64,000 bases of DNA from Actinomycetes bacterium (GTDB lineage: Bacteria; Actinomycetota; Thermoleophilia; Gaiellales; F1-60-MAGs149): assembly GCA_025360225.1 (NCBI GenBank), contig JANYCN010000018.1, forward strand, positions 1-64,000, read 5' to 3'. Below, piece by piece: positions 19,256 to 28,557 of the stretch. Position numbers and translations under genes: made by a program. Each line of letters starts with the position of its first letter. Positions within the stretch are counted from its first letter, which is position 1. The notes under the pieces are model-generated. The model made no database searches. It saw nothing but the letters and a program-made list of their open reading frames with translations, and was not told the DNA's origin.

Positions 19256-20568
19256 TCCACCTCGTGGGCATCGGCGGCGTCGGCATGAGCGCGATCGCGC
19301 GCGTGCTGCACGGTCGTGGAATCGCAGTCTCGGGCTGTGACCGGATCGATGGTCCGGTGCTTGCGGAGCTGCGAGCGCTCGGGATCCCGTGCGACGCTCC
19401 GCACGACCCGGCCCACCTCAGCGGCGCCACCCAGATCGTCGTGTCGACGGCAATCGACCCGTCAGAACCAGAGCTGGTCGCCGCGCGGAGCGCCGGGATC
19501 GACGTCCGCCACCGCTCGCACGCGCTCGCGACGATCCTCGCCGATCACGATGCCCGCGTCGTCGTCACGGGCGCGCATGGGAAGACGACGACGAGCGCCA
19601 TGCTCGCGTCCGCGCTGGTCGACCTCGACCTCGATCCAACGTTCATGGTTGGTGGTGTCGTGCGACAGCTCGGCACGAACGCGCGGTCGGGAGGTGGGCG
19701 GATCTGCATCGCCGAAGGCGACGAGTCCGACCGTTCTGTCGCTCGGCTACCGGCGACGATCGCCGTCGTTCTGAACGTTGACCACGACCATCTCGACCAC
19801 TACTCGAGCGTTGCGGAGGTCGTCGAGCTCCTGGCGAGCTGGACGGCGACGCTTCCCGGTGCCGGCACCCTCATTCTCGGTGACGGTGTCGACCTCCCGA
19901 GCGCGGCGATCGTCGCCCGGTTTGGCGTCGGGCCCGGGGTGGGGCTCCGTGCTCTCGACGTCGTCGAGACGGCAGATGGCGTTCAGTTCCGGCCGTCGCG
20001 AGGTCCGGCGCTCGTGCAGCTCGCCGTCGGTGGCGTGCACAACGCCGGCAACGCCTGCGCGGCCGCCCTCGCGCTCGAGGCGCTCGGCGTGCCGCTCGCT
20101 AGGGCGTTCGATGCGCTCTCGCGCTTCATCGGGGCGGGGCGGCGGTTCGAGGTGATCGGCGAGCGCGACGGCGTGCGCGTCATCGATGACTATGCCCACC
20201 ACCCGGTCGAGCTTGCCGCGACGGTGCGCACCGCGCGTGCAGCGGCCGCCGGACGGGTGGTCGTCTACTTCCAGCCACACATGCCGTGGCGCACGCGCGC
20301 CTTCGCCGGCGAGTTCGCGGTGGCGTTGGCCGGCGCCGACGTCTCGGTGCTGGCGGAGACCTACGTCGCACGGGGGCAACCGGAGCCCGACGCGTCTGCC
20401 GAGCAGATCGTCACGATGCTCCGCGAGGAGGGGTGCGACGCGCGGTGGGCGCCGACGTACGAGGCGGGCGTCGCCGTGCTCCTCGAGCTGCTCCGACCAG
20501 GCGATCTCCTGGTCTGCGCTGGCGCCGGGCCGGTCGACCAGGTGGCGCGGGCGGTCGTCGGTGGCTGA
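19252..20568 (+). CDS. murC: UDP-MurNAc:L-alanine ligase
   Basis: MurC starts the stem peptide by adding L-Ala to UDP-MurNAc (438 aa). The N-terminal Rossmann-like GIGGVGMSAIARVL, the ATP loop TGAHGKTTTSAM, EGDESDRS, NVDHDHLDHY and DDYAHHPVELAAT are diagnostic. It overlaps murG by 4 nt and murB by 8 nt. The order murG-murC-murB is the common one for division clusters. Confidence 0.96.
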   Translation: MIHLVGIGGVGMSAIARVLHGRGIAVSGCDRIDGPVLAELRALGIPCDAPHDPAHLSGATQIVVSTAIDPSEPELVAARSAGIDVRHRSHALATILADHDARVVVTGAHGKTTTSAMLASALVDLDLDPTFMVGGVVRQLGTNARSGGGRICIAEGDESDRSVARLPATIAVVLNVDHDHLDHYSSVAEVVELLASWTATLPGAGTLILGDGVDLPSAAIVARFGVGPGVGLRALDVVETADGVQFRPSRGPALVQLAVGGVHNAGNACAAALALEALGVPLARAFDALSRFIGAGRRFEVIGERDGVRVIDDYAHHPVELAATVRTARAAAAGRVVVYFQPHMPWRTRAFAGEFAVALAGADVSVLAETYVARGQPEPDASAEQIVTMLREEGCDARWAPTYEAGVAVLLELLRPGDLLVCAGAGPVDQVARAVVGG

Positions 20569-21457
20569 TCGGCCGTCGGCCGTCCTGGAGCGCTACCCGC
20601 TCTCGCGCCTGACGACCGTCGGGACAGGCGGGCCAGCGCGCTACTTCGCCCGTGCCACCTCGCTTGACGATCTTGCGGCCTGCCTCGCGTGGGCAGCGAG
20701 TAGCGGCATCGTCGTGCGCACCGTCGGGCTTGGCTCGAACCTCCTCCCCGCCGACGAAGGGTTCGACGGGCTCGTGCTCCGCCTCGAGAAGGGCCTGGCT
20801 GGCACGGTCGTCGAGGGTGACGTCGTCACCTGCGGTGGTGGTGCTAGCCTCGCGGCCGTCGTTCGCAAGGCGACCGACGCGGGTCTTGCGGGCGTCGAGT
20901 TCGGGTGTGCGATCCCGGGCACGATCGGTGGCGCCGTACGCATGAACGCTGGTGCGTACGGACAGGAGCTCCGCGGGATCCTTCTCGACGCGACGGTGAT
21001 CTCGGCCGTTGGCTCTCGCACCGCCGACGCGAGCGGGCTAGACCTCCGCTACCGGCGCTCAAACGTGACCGATAGCGAGGTCGTTGCCGGCGCTCGCCTG
21101 CGTCTTGTAGCGTCCGATACGACGACGGTGCGAGCAGCGATCCGGCTCCTGCACGGTCGCCGATCTGCGGCGCAGCCGCGTAAGGTGAGGACCTTCGGGT
21201 CGGTGTTCAAGAACCCGCCTGGTGAACGCACCAGCGGCCAGCTCCTCGAGGCGTGCGGGTTGAAGGGCTATGCCGTCGGTGGTGCGCGGATCTCACCCGT
21301 CCACGCGAACTTCATCGAGAACGTCGCCGCCGCGACGTCGGCGGACGTCATCGCGCTCATGCGGGAGGCGCGTCGGCGGGTGCGCGACGAGCACGGCATC
21401 GACCTTGAGCACGAGGTCGAGCTCCTTGGAGCGATCGCGCTGGACGACGCGACGTAG
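20561..21457 (+). CDS. murB: UDP-N-acetylenolpyruvoylglucosamine reductase
   Basis: FAD-dependent reductase (298 aa) that turns UDP-GlcNAc-enolpyruvate into UDP-MurNAc. Family signatures are TTVGTGGPARYF, GLGSNLLPADEG, GAVRMNAGAYGQE, and GSVFKNPPG, which carries the catalytic Ser. SGQLLEACGLKGYAVGGARISPVHANFI follows near the C terminus. The GTG at 20561 overlaps the end of murC by 8 nt. A longer frame reaching back to 20186 lies within murC and is rejected. Confidence 0.94.
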   Translation: MADRPSAVLERYPLSRLTTVGTGGPARYFARATSLDDLAACLAWAASSGIVVRTVGLGSNLLPADEGFDGLVLRLEKGLAGTVVEGDVVTCGGGASLAAVVRKATDAGLAGVEFGCAIPGTIGGAVRMNAGAYGQELRGILLDATVISAVGSRTADASGLDLRYRRSNVTDSEVVAGARLRLVASDTTTVRAAIRLLHGRRSAAQPRKVRTFGSVFKNPPGERTSGQLLEACGLKGYAVGGARISPVHANFIENVAAATSADVIALMREARRRVRDEHGIDLEHEVELLGAIALDDAT

Positions 21458-21489
21458 GACAGGACCGGTCCGCGGCGAACGGTTGCTGC

Positions 21490-22404
21490 GTGTCCCGCCG
21501 CACGAGCCCACGTGGTACCCGGTCGCGCCCCCACGTCGCCCCCCGCCCGGTGAGCCGTGCCACCTTGCGGGGGCGCGTGCTAGCGCGGCAACTGGCGCTC
21601 GTTGGTGTCGCCGCGGCCTCCGCCGCGGGCGGCTATGTCGCGCTCCGCGCGACGTCGGCGTTCTCCGTCGATCGCATCACGGTCTCCGGTGCCGGTGATC
21701 CGGCAGTTGCCGATGACGTTCGCGCCGCTACGGCGGCGGCGATCGCCGGCCGTGGGCTCCTCGCGGTCGACCCGGCGACCGTCGCCCGCTCGCTGGCGCT
21801 GCTTCCAGCGGTCACGGCCGTTCGCGTCGATCGGGCGTTTCCGCACGAGCTTCGCATCGCGGTCGTTCCTGAGGTTCCCGCCGCGACGGTGACGACGGCC
21901 GCTGGCCGGGTCGTGATTGCCGTATCCGGTCGGGTGATCGGGCCGGCCACGTCGATGACGCGGCTGCCGGCGTTGGATGCGGTCGGTGCCACCCTCCCGG
22001 GAGCGGGGGGTGACGTGGGCGCGATGCTCGGAGACCAACTCGTGCTCGCGGCGGCACTCCTCCGCTATCCACGGCTTCACGCGACCGGCGTAGGGGAGAC
22101 GGAGGACGGTCTCGTCGCCCGCCTCGGCGGCGGGACGGAGGTTCGTCTCGGCGACGCAGCCTCGCTCGTCGCGAAGCTCGGCCTCGCCGTCGAGATCCTC
22201 CAGGGCAGACCGACGCGCGTCGACGGCACGCCAGAACCGACCCGATACGTCGACGTTTCCGTGCCGGAGCACCCCGTCGTGCGCCTGCTCGTTGGCGATG
22301 CAGCAACCGGCGGCGGCGTGCAGCGGCCGAACGGCAAGATCAGCGGACAACCACCCGTCGGCTCAAGCCTCGTTGTCGACCTCTTCGTTCCGGGCGTACG
22401 GTAA
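21490..22404 (+). CDS. ftsQ: cell division protein FtsQ/DivIB
   Basis: Bitopic divisome protein (304 aa). It has a basic cytoplasmic N terminus, one membrane segment (about residues 33-50), then a POTRA-type domain starting FSVDRITVSGAGDP and a beta domain ending in ...VVDLFVPGVR. It links early and late division proteins and is expected between murB and ftsZ. No ftsA is found before ftsZ, as is usual in actinobacteria. The GTG start is the earliest reasonable one; a start some codons downstream cannot be excluded. Confidence 0.88.
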   Translation: MSRRTSPRGTRSRPHVAPRPVSRATLRGRVLARQLALVGVAAASAAGGYVALRATSAFSVDRITVSGAGDPAVADDVRAATAAAIAGRGLLAVDPATVARSLALLPAVTAVRVDRAFPHELRIAVVPEVPAATVTTAAGRVVIAVSGRVIGPATSMTRLPALDAVGATLPGAGGDVGAMLGDQLVLAAALLRYPRLHATGVGETEDGLVARLGGGTEVRLGDAASLVAKLGLAVEILQGRPTRVDGTPEPTRYVDVSVPEHPVVRLLVGDAATGGGVQRPNGKISGQPPVGSSLVVDLFVPGVR

Positions 22405-22458
22405 ACATGAGATTGATGGTTTCATCTGTGATCGTGCAGTTGAAGGTGAGATCGACCC

Positions 22459-22488
22459 TTGACAGGTCGGACGGCGATCTGCTATCCT
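22459..22488 (+). promoter_or_regulatory. ftsZ promoter (-35 TTGACA, -10 TATCCT)
   Basis: TTGACA (22459-22464), an 18-bp spacer and TATCCT (22483-22488) form the best sigma-70-type promoter in the window. Initiation is expected near 22495, giving a leader of about 95 nt before ftsZ. Unlike most genes here, ftsZ therefore has a leader and a Shine-Dalgarno sequence (GAGAGGA at 22577-22583). Confidence 0.75.
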
Positions 22489-22493
22489 TCCAG

Positions 22494-22523
22494 AAGGCCC
22501 CCGTCTCTGACGGTGGGCCCTTT
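22494..22523 (+). terminator. terminator-like hairpin at the 5' end of the ftsZ transcript
   Basis: GGCCC-CCGTC (22496-22505) pairs with GACGG-T-GGGCC (22509-22519), a 10-bp GC-rich stem with one bulged T and loop TCT, followed by CTTTGTCGTTT. It begins at or within a few bases of the predicted transcription start. It may act as a 5' stabilising stem-loop, as an attenuator, or as the terminator of the ftsQ operon. Confidence 0.5.
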
Positions 22524-22590
22524 GTCGTTTGGGAGTAGAAGGCTCACGTAGAGGGTTAGCGTTCAAGTTCCACGGTGAGAGGACAGGGAG

Positions 22591-23664
22591 ATGCGCGACG
22601 CAGGCGGCTCGTACGTTGCAGTGATCAAGGTGGTCGGGTGTGGAGGCGGCGGCTCGAACGCCGTCAACCGGATGGTTGACGCAGGTGTTCGCGGCGTCGA
22701 GTTCATCGCCGTGAACACCGACGCCCAGGCGCTCCAGATGACCGACGCCGACGTGCGGCTGCACATCGGCGCGAAGGTGACACGCGGCCTCGGTGCCGGC
22801 GCGAACCCCGACGTCGGTCGGGAGGCCGCGATCGAGAGCCGCGACGAGCTGAAGGAGGCGCTGAAGGGTGCCGACATGGTGTTCGTCACCGCAGGTGAAG
22901 GCGGGGGAACCGGCACCGGTGCCGCGCCCGTCGTCGCCGAGCTGGCGCGAGAGCTCGGCGCGCTCACGGTCGGCATCGTCACGCGCCCGTTCGAGTTCGA
23001 GGGGCGCCGCCGCACCGAGCAGGCAGAGCGTGGCATCCAGGAGCTCGCCTCGAAGGTCGACACGCTCGTCGTGATCCCGAACCAGCGTCTGCTCTCGCTC
23101 GTCGAGAAGCGCACGACGATCGTCGACGCGTTCCGTCTCGCCGACGACGTGCTGCGCCAGGGCGTGCAGGGCATCACGGACCTGATCACCGTCCCTGGCG
23201 TGATCAACCTCGACTTCGCCGACGTGCGGACGATCATGCGGGAGTCTGGCAGCGCGCTGATGGGGATCGGGCTCGCCGCTGGCGAGAACCGTGCCGCCGA
23301 GGCGGCACGCGCCGCCATCTCGAGCCCGCTGCTCGAGGCGAGCGTTGAGGGAGCGACCGGCATCCTGCTGAACATCTCCGGTGGATCGGACCTCGGGCTG
23401 TTCGAGGTGAACGACGCGGCGGAGATCGTCGCGAGCGCCGCCGACCAGAACGCCAACATCATCTTCGGCGCCGTCGTCGACGAGTCGCTCGGCGACCACA
23501 TCCGCGTCACGGTGATCGCCACCGGGTTCGATGGCAGCAAGCGCTCCGTCATGCCGACGACCGACCGCTTGCCGGAGCCGACGGCTCACCAGTCGCCGAC
23601 CACGGGTGCGTTCGAGCTGCCGCGCGACGTGCTCGACGTGCCAAGCTTCCTGCGCGACCTGTAG
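22591..23664 (+). CDS. ftsZ: cell division GTPase FtsZ
   Basis: Tubulin-like GTPase that forms the Z-ring (357 aa). The nucleotide-binding N-terminal region is [17 protein letters not shown], the tubulin signature is GGGTGTG (104-110), and the T7 synergy loop is NLDFADV. The C-terminal peptide [11 protein letters not shown], which binds partner proteins, follows a short linker. It has its own promoter and leader. The stop codon lies inside the first partial copy of the downstream 23-bp repeat. Confidence 0.97.
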   Translation: MRDAGGSYVAVIKVVGCGGGGSNAVNRMVDAGVRGVEFIAVNTDAQALQMTDADVRLHIGAKVTRGLGAGANPDVGREAAIESRDELKEALKGADMVFVTAGEGGGTGTGAAPVVAELARELGALTVGIVTRPFEFEGRRRTEQAERGIQELASKVDTLVVIPNQRLLSLVEKRTTIVDAFRLADDVLRQGVQGITDLITVPGVINLDFADVRTIMRESGSALMGIGLAAGENRAAEAARAAISSPLLEASVEGATGILLNISGGSDLGLFEVNDAAEIVASAADQNANIIFGAVVDESLGDHIRVTVIATGFDGSKRSVMPTTDRLPEPTAHQSPTTGAFELPRDVLDVPSFLRDL

Positions 23665-23768
23665 GCTGGTCGCTGCACGACCGGTAGGTCGGTCGCTACA
23701 CGACCGGTAGGTCGGTCGGTAGGCGACCGGTAGGCTGGTCGCTGCACGACCGGTAGGTCGGTCGCTAC
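23655..23768 (+). repeat. 23-bp tandem repeat array after ftsZ
   Basis: Four full 23-bp units (23666-23688, 23689-23711, 23712-23734, 23735-23757) are followed by 11 bp of a fifth. All units end in GACCGGTAGG, and each contains GGTCG, most with a matching CGACC, able to form a small hairpin. The last 11 bp of ftsZ plus the next base (CGACCTGTAGG, 23655-23665) match the unit end at 10 of 11, so the array seems to have grown from the ftsZ 3' end. The array ends in the -10 box of the pullulanase gene. Confidence 0.9.
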
Positions 23769-23793
23769 TATCTCCTCGTTCACAGCGGGGAGG
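23766..23793 (+). promoter_or_regulatory. pullulanase promoter -10 and ribosome-binding site
   Basis: TACTAT (23766-23771) is formed at the end of the repeat array. GGGGAGG (23787-23793) is a strong Shine-Dalgarno sequence. It is 3 nt from ATG 23797 and 6 nt from ATG 23800, so the second ATG may be the one used. Confidence 0.5.
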
Positions 23794-23796
23794 ACG

Positions 23797-26700
23797 ATGA
23801 TGGTGCAACGGCGACGCAACCGGCGGTTCATCGCGGCGATCGTAGGGCTTCTTGGGCTCGTGGTTCCGGCGACGGCGTCCGCTGCTGGGGTTCTCGTCGT
23901 GCACGTTGCGGGAACGGCGCGCTCCGCGCCGTCGGGCGCCGTCGTACATCTCCTGGCCGGGCCCGATGACGTCTCCACCGCCGTGTCCGGCTCAGACGAG
24001 TACGGCTGGTTCGCGACCGCCCTCGTTCCGACGGGTGCCATCGCGATGACGATCACAGCAACCGGCGCGCCTGCGTCCGTTGCGACCTGGGCGCTCTCCG
24101 ATGGTGGCGAGGTCTGGCTCGATAGCACCGGGGTGCCGCGCGGGAGCCGAGTGGAGGCGCAGGGATACCTCCTCGCGCACGTGCGTGGGACGGACATGTC
24201 GGGCGTCGGGCTGACGGCGTCTGACGCCTCCGGCGCGCTCGTCGTCACGCCTGGTGATGCCGCCGCTGGTGAGATCAGCTTCCGCGTTGGCGTAGGCGCG
24301 ACGCCCGGGGTCGTGAGCCTTCAGGAGACGCGCAACGGGACGCCGGTCGGCGTTGCCGCGTCGGTCGACAGCCACCTGTTCGGCGAGGTCTGGGTGTCAG
24401 ATGTGTGGACATCGGCTCGACCGTCGCGGGCCTGGGCTGACGGCAGCGTGGTGATCCACTATCGCCGCGCCGACGCGACGTACGACGGCTGGGGGCTCCA
24501 CGTGTGGACGGGTGCCGCGGACGCGACGACGTGGGGCGCGCCGCTGCAGAGGTCGGGCACCGACGCGTGGGGCGTCGTCTACACGATCCCGCTCGCGGCG
24601 GGAGCGTCGAAGCTCTCGTACATCATCCACAAGGGCGATACGAAGGACGTTCCCGCAGACCAGTCGCTTGACCTTGCCGCCTCGGGTGGCGAGGTCTGGT
24701 ACACGCAGGGAACCGCCGACGGCGATGGTCATGCGGTGTACAGCGTGCCGGTGATCCGAACGGTCGATGCGGACGTCTCCGTCGCGAAGGCGATCTGGCT
24801 CACGAAGGGATGGATCGCCTGGCACTATGACGGAGGCGCCGGAACCGTCTACACGCTGCGCGCCGCTGACCCGACAGGCGCGTTGATCTCGGTGAGCCGC
24901 GGGAAGGTGTCTGGTGGCGAGTCGTTCCCGCTGACGGCCGCGTCCCTGCCGCTCTCAATCTCGAAAGGGGCGGCGTACCTCGACGGGTACGTCGGGCTTC
25001 AGGTGCCGCAGGCGGCGATCGACCGGGTGGGCGAGCTGCTTCGCGACCAGCTCGTCGTGGTGCAGACCGACCTGGACGGCACGACGCTCGCCCGGGCATC
25101 GGCGGTTCAGCTCGGTCCGGTTCTCGACGACACCTACCAACCGGCGGATCAGATGGGGGTGAGCTGGAACGGCGACGTTCCGACGATCCGCGTCTGGGCG
25201 CCGACGGCGCGATCTGTCTCGCTCGTACGGTTCCCGGACGCGGTGGCAGCGGCCACGGAGACGCTGCCGATGAGCCGTGATGACACATCAGGTTCGTGGT
25301 CGATCACCGGACCTGCATCGTGGCTTCGCACCTACTACGAGTTCTCTGTCGACGTGTTCGTCACGGCCGATCAGAAGCTCGACACAAACGTCGTCACGGA
25401 CCCCTGGTCGCTGGCTCTCGCGCTCAACAGCACGCGGAGCGAGGTGACCGACCTCTCTCGGCCTGACCTGATGCCCGCGGGCTGGCAGACGCTCGCCAAG
25501 CCACAGCTCAAACGCCTTGTCGACGCGTCGATCTACGAGCTTCACGTACGGGATTTCAGCGCCTCGGACACGTCTGTGCCAGCCAACGAGCGGGGCACGT
25601 TCGAGGCGTTCAGCCATCCGGCCAGCGCCGGCATGATGCACCTCCGCCAGCTCGCCCAGGCCGGACTCACGCACGTGCACCTTCTCCCAGCGTTCGACTT
25701 CGCGACGGTGAATGAGGTTCGCAGCGCCTGGCACACGTTCGACAACCTCGCATCGTTCGGGTCAGCCGCGCCCGACCAGCAGACCGCGATCACCGCGTTC
25801 GCGAACGCCGACGGGTTCAACTGGGGCTACGACCCGTGGCACTACACCGTTCCTGAAGGGTCGTACGCCGTGCGTGGTGAAGGCGACGCGCGGTCGCTCG
25901 AGTTCCGCGACATGGTTGCCGGCATCAACGGTGCGGGCCTCCGCGTCGTCATGGACGTCGTCTACAACCACACGTCCGCCGCCGGACAGGATCCGCACAG
26001 CGTTCTTGACCGGATCGTGCCGGGTTACTACCAACGGCTGATGGCGGACGGTACGATCGCAACGAGCACCTGCTGCCCGAACACCGCCAGCGAGCGAGGG
26101 ATGATGGGCCGGCTCGTCCGCGACTCGATCCTCACGTGGGCGAAGGCGTACAAGGTCGACGGGTTCCGGTTCGACCTGATGGGGCACATGCCGAAGGCGT
26201 TGCTGCTGCGGATCAGGGCCGACCTGAACGGGTTGACGATCGCGCATGACGGGGTCGACGGAAGGTCGATCATCCTCTACGGCGAGGGCTGGAACTTCGG
26301 CGACGACGTCGCCAACGACCGGCGGTTCGTCCAGGCAACACAGGTGAACATGGCCGGCACGGGGATCGCCACCTTCGACGATCGCCTCCGTGACGCCGTT
26401 CGCGGCGGCGGGCCGTTCGACGCGAACCCGCGCCGCCAGGGCTTCGGTTCTGGGCTCGTGACGGCTCCGAACGGCGACGGTGTGAACGGACCGGCGAACG
26501 TGCAGCAAAGCACGCTCCTCGACCTCACGGATAACGTCAAGCTCGGCTTGGCGGGCGAGATGGCCGACTTCTCCTTCGTCGATCGCGGGGGGTTGGTGAC
26601 GAGCGGATTCCAGGTGAACTACAACAACCACCCAGGCGCCGGGTACACCGCCTCGCCTGCCGATCAGATCGCCTACGTCGACGCCCACGACAACGAGACG

Positions 26701-27399
26701 CTGTACGACGCCCTCGCCTTCAAGCTGCGCCGGTCAACGACGATGGCGGATCGCGTGCGCGCTCAGGTCCTCGATCAGGCGATCCCGGAGCTTGGCCAGG
26801 GGATCCCGTTCTTTCTTGCGGGATCCGACGTGCTTCGCTCCAAGTCGACCGACAAGAACTCCTACAACTCTGGCGACTGGTTCAACGTGATGGACTGGAC
26901 GCTCCAGACGAACGGTTTCGGTCGCGGTCTCCCACCTCAGGGTGATAACGGGTCGCGTCTTTCCTGGGCGACGACGATCCTCCAGAACGTCTCGCTGCGA
27001 CCGTCCCGGACGAGCATGATCGCGAGCTCCGCTCGGTTCCGCGAGTTCCTCAGGATCCGGTACTCCTCGCCGCTGTTCCGGCTTGGGAGCGGTCGCGAGG
27101 TGTCGCGGCGCGTGACCTTCCTCGCCCCAAAGAAGGCCGCGCCGGGCGTCATCGTCATGCGTATCCAAGACGTCGGCAAGGGCTTCGCCAACCTCGACCC
27201 GAAGGTGCGGTCGATCGTCATCGTGTTCAACGCGTCCGCCAGTGCTCAATCGCTGACGGTGAAGGCGCTCGCGAAGGTCGCCCTCGTCCTCCACCCGGTT
27301 CTGGCGCGCAGCGCCGACCCCGTCGCTCGCCGCTCGACCGCGAAGGCCGGCCTGCTGAAGGTGCCGGCCCTCACCGTCGCGGTGTTCCTACAGCGCTGA
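23797..27399 (+). CDS. pulA: secreted type I pullulanase (GH13)
   Basis: Hydrolyses alpha-1,6 branches of pullulan, amylopectin or glycogen (1200 aa). A signal peptide is clear (RRRNRRF, hydrophobic core, PATASAAG near 27-30). Bacterial-Ig-like and pullulanase-associated (PUD) modules follow, for example VVIHYRRADATYDGWGLHVW and IAWHYDGG. After an N-terminal CBM48-like region (VRVWAPTA-type) comes the catalytic barrel. It contains FNWGYDPWHY and VVYNHTS, the nucleophile in GFRFDLMGH (D793), the acid/base in GEGWNFGD (E830), and VDAHDNETLYD (D965). No sorting signal is visible, so it is probably released. It is convergent with the LacI gene (10-bp gap), which may regulate this locus. Confidence 0.93.
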   Translation: MMVQRRRNRRFIAAIVGLLGLVVPATASAAGVLVVHVAGTARSAPSGAVVHLLAGPDDVSTAVSGSDEYGWFATALVPTGAIAMTITATGAPASVATWALSDGGEVWLDSTGVPRGSRVEAQGYLLAHVRGTDMSGVGLTASDASGALVVTPGDAAAGEISFRVGVGATPGVVSLQETRNGTPVGVAASVDSHLFGEVWVSDVWTSARPSRAWADGSVVIHYRRADATYDGWGLHVWTGAADATTWGAPLQRSGTDAWGVVYTIPLAAGASKLSYIIHKGDTKDVPADQSLDLAASGGEVWYTQGTADGDGHAVYSVPVIRTVDADVSVAKAIWLTKGWIAWHYDGGAGTVYTLRAADPTGALISVSRGKVSGGESFPLTAASLPLSISKGAAYLDGYVGLQVPQAAIDRVGELLRDQLVVVQTDLDGTTLARASAVQLGPVLDDTYQPADQMGVSWNGDVPTIRVWAPTARSVSLVRFPDAVAAATETLPMSRDDTSGSWSITGPASWLRTYYEFSVDVFVTADQKLDTNVVTDPWSLALALNSTRSEVTDLSRPDLMPAGWQTLAKPQLKRLVDASIYELHVRDFSASDTSVPANERGTFEAFSHPASAGMMHLRQLAQAGLTHVHLLPAFDFATVNEVRSAWHTFDNLASFGSAAPDQQTAITAFANADGFNWGYDPWHYTVPEGSYAVRGEGDARSLEFRDMVAGINGAGLRVVMDVVYNHTSAAGQDPHSVLDRIVPGYYQRLMADGTIATSTCCPNTASERGMMGRLVRDSILTWAKAYKVDGFRFDLMGHMPKALLLRIRADLNGLTIAHDGVDGRSIILYGEGWNFGDDVANDRRFVQATQVNMAGTGIATFDDRLRDAVRGGGPFDANPRRQGFGSGLVTAPNGDGVNGPANVQQSTLLDLTDNVKLGLAGEMADFSFVDRGGLVTSGFQVNYNNHPGAGYTASPADQIAYVDAHDNETLYDALAFKLRRSTTMADRVRAQVLDQAIPELGQGIPFFLAGSDVLRSKSTDKNSYNSGDWFNVMDWTLQTNGFGRGLPPQGDNGSRLSWATTILQNVSLRPSRTSMIASSARFREFLRIRYSSPLFRLGSGREVSRRVTFLAPKKAAPGVIVMRIQDVGKGFANLDPKVRSIVIVFNASASAQSLTVKALAKVALVLHPVLARSADPVARRSTAKAGLLKVPALTVAVFLQR

Positions 27400-27409
27400 T
27401 CCTTAGCGT

Positions 27410-28414
27410 CTACGCGGCTGGTGGTGTCGTCGAGTCGCGCGCCACCAGCCGTGGTCGGAAGACGGCGTGGGGGTGCTCGGCCGCGGGCTCTGCGATCAGC
27501 CGTCCGAGGAGCTCGACGGCGGCACGGGCGATCGCCGCGGTCGGTTGGACGACGGTCGTCAGAGACGGCGTCGTAAACTCGGCGATCGCAACACCATCGA
27601 ACCCGACGACCGACAGGTCGACGGGAAGGCGAAGCCCACGCCGTCGCGCCGCATCGAGCGCGCCGATCGCCATCACGTCGCTCGAGGCGATCACAGCGGT
27701 GGGCCTGACCGATCCGGCGAGCAGCGTGTCCATCGCGGCCGCACCGTCGGCGAACGTCCAGCCGTCGGCGATCGCGACGAGGCGCGTGTCAGGCTCAACT
27801 CCTCGATGCGCGAGCGCCCGCCGTAGGCCGGCGAGCTTGTCACGGGTCGCCCGGTAGGTCGCGGGACCGGCGACGAAGCCGATCCGCGTGTGTCCGAGGT
27901 CCACCAGGTGCTCGGCGGCGAGCTCGCCGGCAGCGACCTCGTCGACGCCGACGGTCGGAACGTCGCTGCGATCAGCCGGGCCGTTAACGAACACGATCCG
28001 CGCCCCCTCAGCGACGAGCCGGTCATAGTGGCTGTGGTCGGCGGCGCTGTTCGCGAGCTCGGGCGAGATGAAGATCATCCCGTCAACGCCATGAGCGAGG
28101 AGCGTGTGCACGTAGGCGCTCTCCGCGCGCGGCGAGCAGGCGGTGTTGCAGAGGATCGTGGCGAAGCCAGCGTCGGCCGAGCAGGTCTCGATCGCCTGCG
28201 CCAGCGCAGGGAAGATCGGGTTCTGCAGGTCGGGTACGAGCAGCCCGATGACGGCCGTCCGTGTTCGACCCGGTGGGACGTAGAGCAGGTCGCGCATCGC
28301 CGTCTCGACCCGGCGTCGCGTCGCTGGTCGGACGTTCGGCAGCCCGTTCAGCACACGAGACACCGTTGCGACGCTCACGCCCGCGCGCGCCGCAACGTCC
28401 CGGACGCCGGTCAA
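27410..28414 (-). CDS. LacI-family transcriptional regulator
   Basis: A 334-aa repressor. The N-terminal LacI helix-turn-helix (VRDVAARAGVSVATVSRVLNG) is followed by a periplasmic-binding-type effector domain (VIGLLVPDLQNPIFPALAQAIE; GHTRIGFVAG; VVGFDGVAIAEFTTPSLTTV). The start is TTG 28414 and no better start fits. It lies between the pullulanase gene and glgP-malQ, and is divergent from glgP. A role in maltodextrin or glucan control is therefore likely, but the effector is unknown. A weak operator-like AAACGCTGTT is present near 28510 in the divergent gap. Confidence 0.9.
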   Translation of the reverse strand: MTGVRDVAARAGVSVATVSRVLNGLPNVRPATRRRVETAMRDLLYVPPGRTRTAVIGLLVPDLQNPIFPALAQAIETCSADAGFATILCNTACSPRAESAYVHTLLAHGVDGMIFISPELANSAADHSHYDRLVAEGARIVFVNGPADRSDVPTVGVDEVAAGELAAEHLVDLGHTRIGFVAGPATYRATRDKLAGLRRALAHRGVEPDTRLVAIADGWTFADGAAAMDTLLAGSVRPTAVIASSDVMAIGALDAARRRGLRLPVDLSVVGFDGVAIAEFTTPSLTTVVQPTAAIARAAVELLGRLIAEPAAEHPHAVFRPRLVARDSTTPPAA

Positions 28415-28557
28415 CGCGGGCGAGCGATCGTTGCGTGGCAGGCGACGGTCGGCACTGCCGCAGATCGTAGCGGCTTAGAGCTCCGTGAATGGCTGGCTGC
28501 ACCAGGCAGAAACGCTGTTACAGATTCGGCGTTGACGAACAAGGTAGGAGCTCGCCG

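Noticed and set aside
23655-23768. Possible CRISPR array
   Set aside because: The 23-bp units are contiguous without spacers and no cas genes are present, so it is a simple tandem repeat.
22363-23949. 528-aa open frame on the minus strand across ftsZ
   Set aside because: It is antisense to ftsZ, is Arg/Asp-rich with no domain, and runs through the tandem repeat. It is a high-GC shadow frame.
28505-28520. LacI operator AAACGCTGTT in the lacI-glgP gap
   Set aside because: Only AAC-GCT-GTT is symmetric and the flanks do not pair. Too weak to list as a site.
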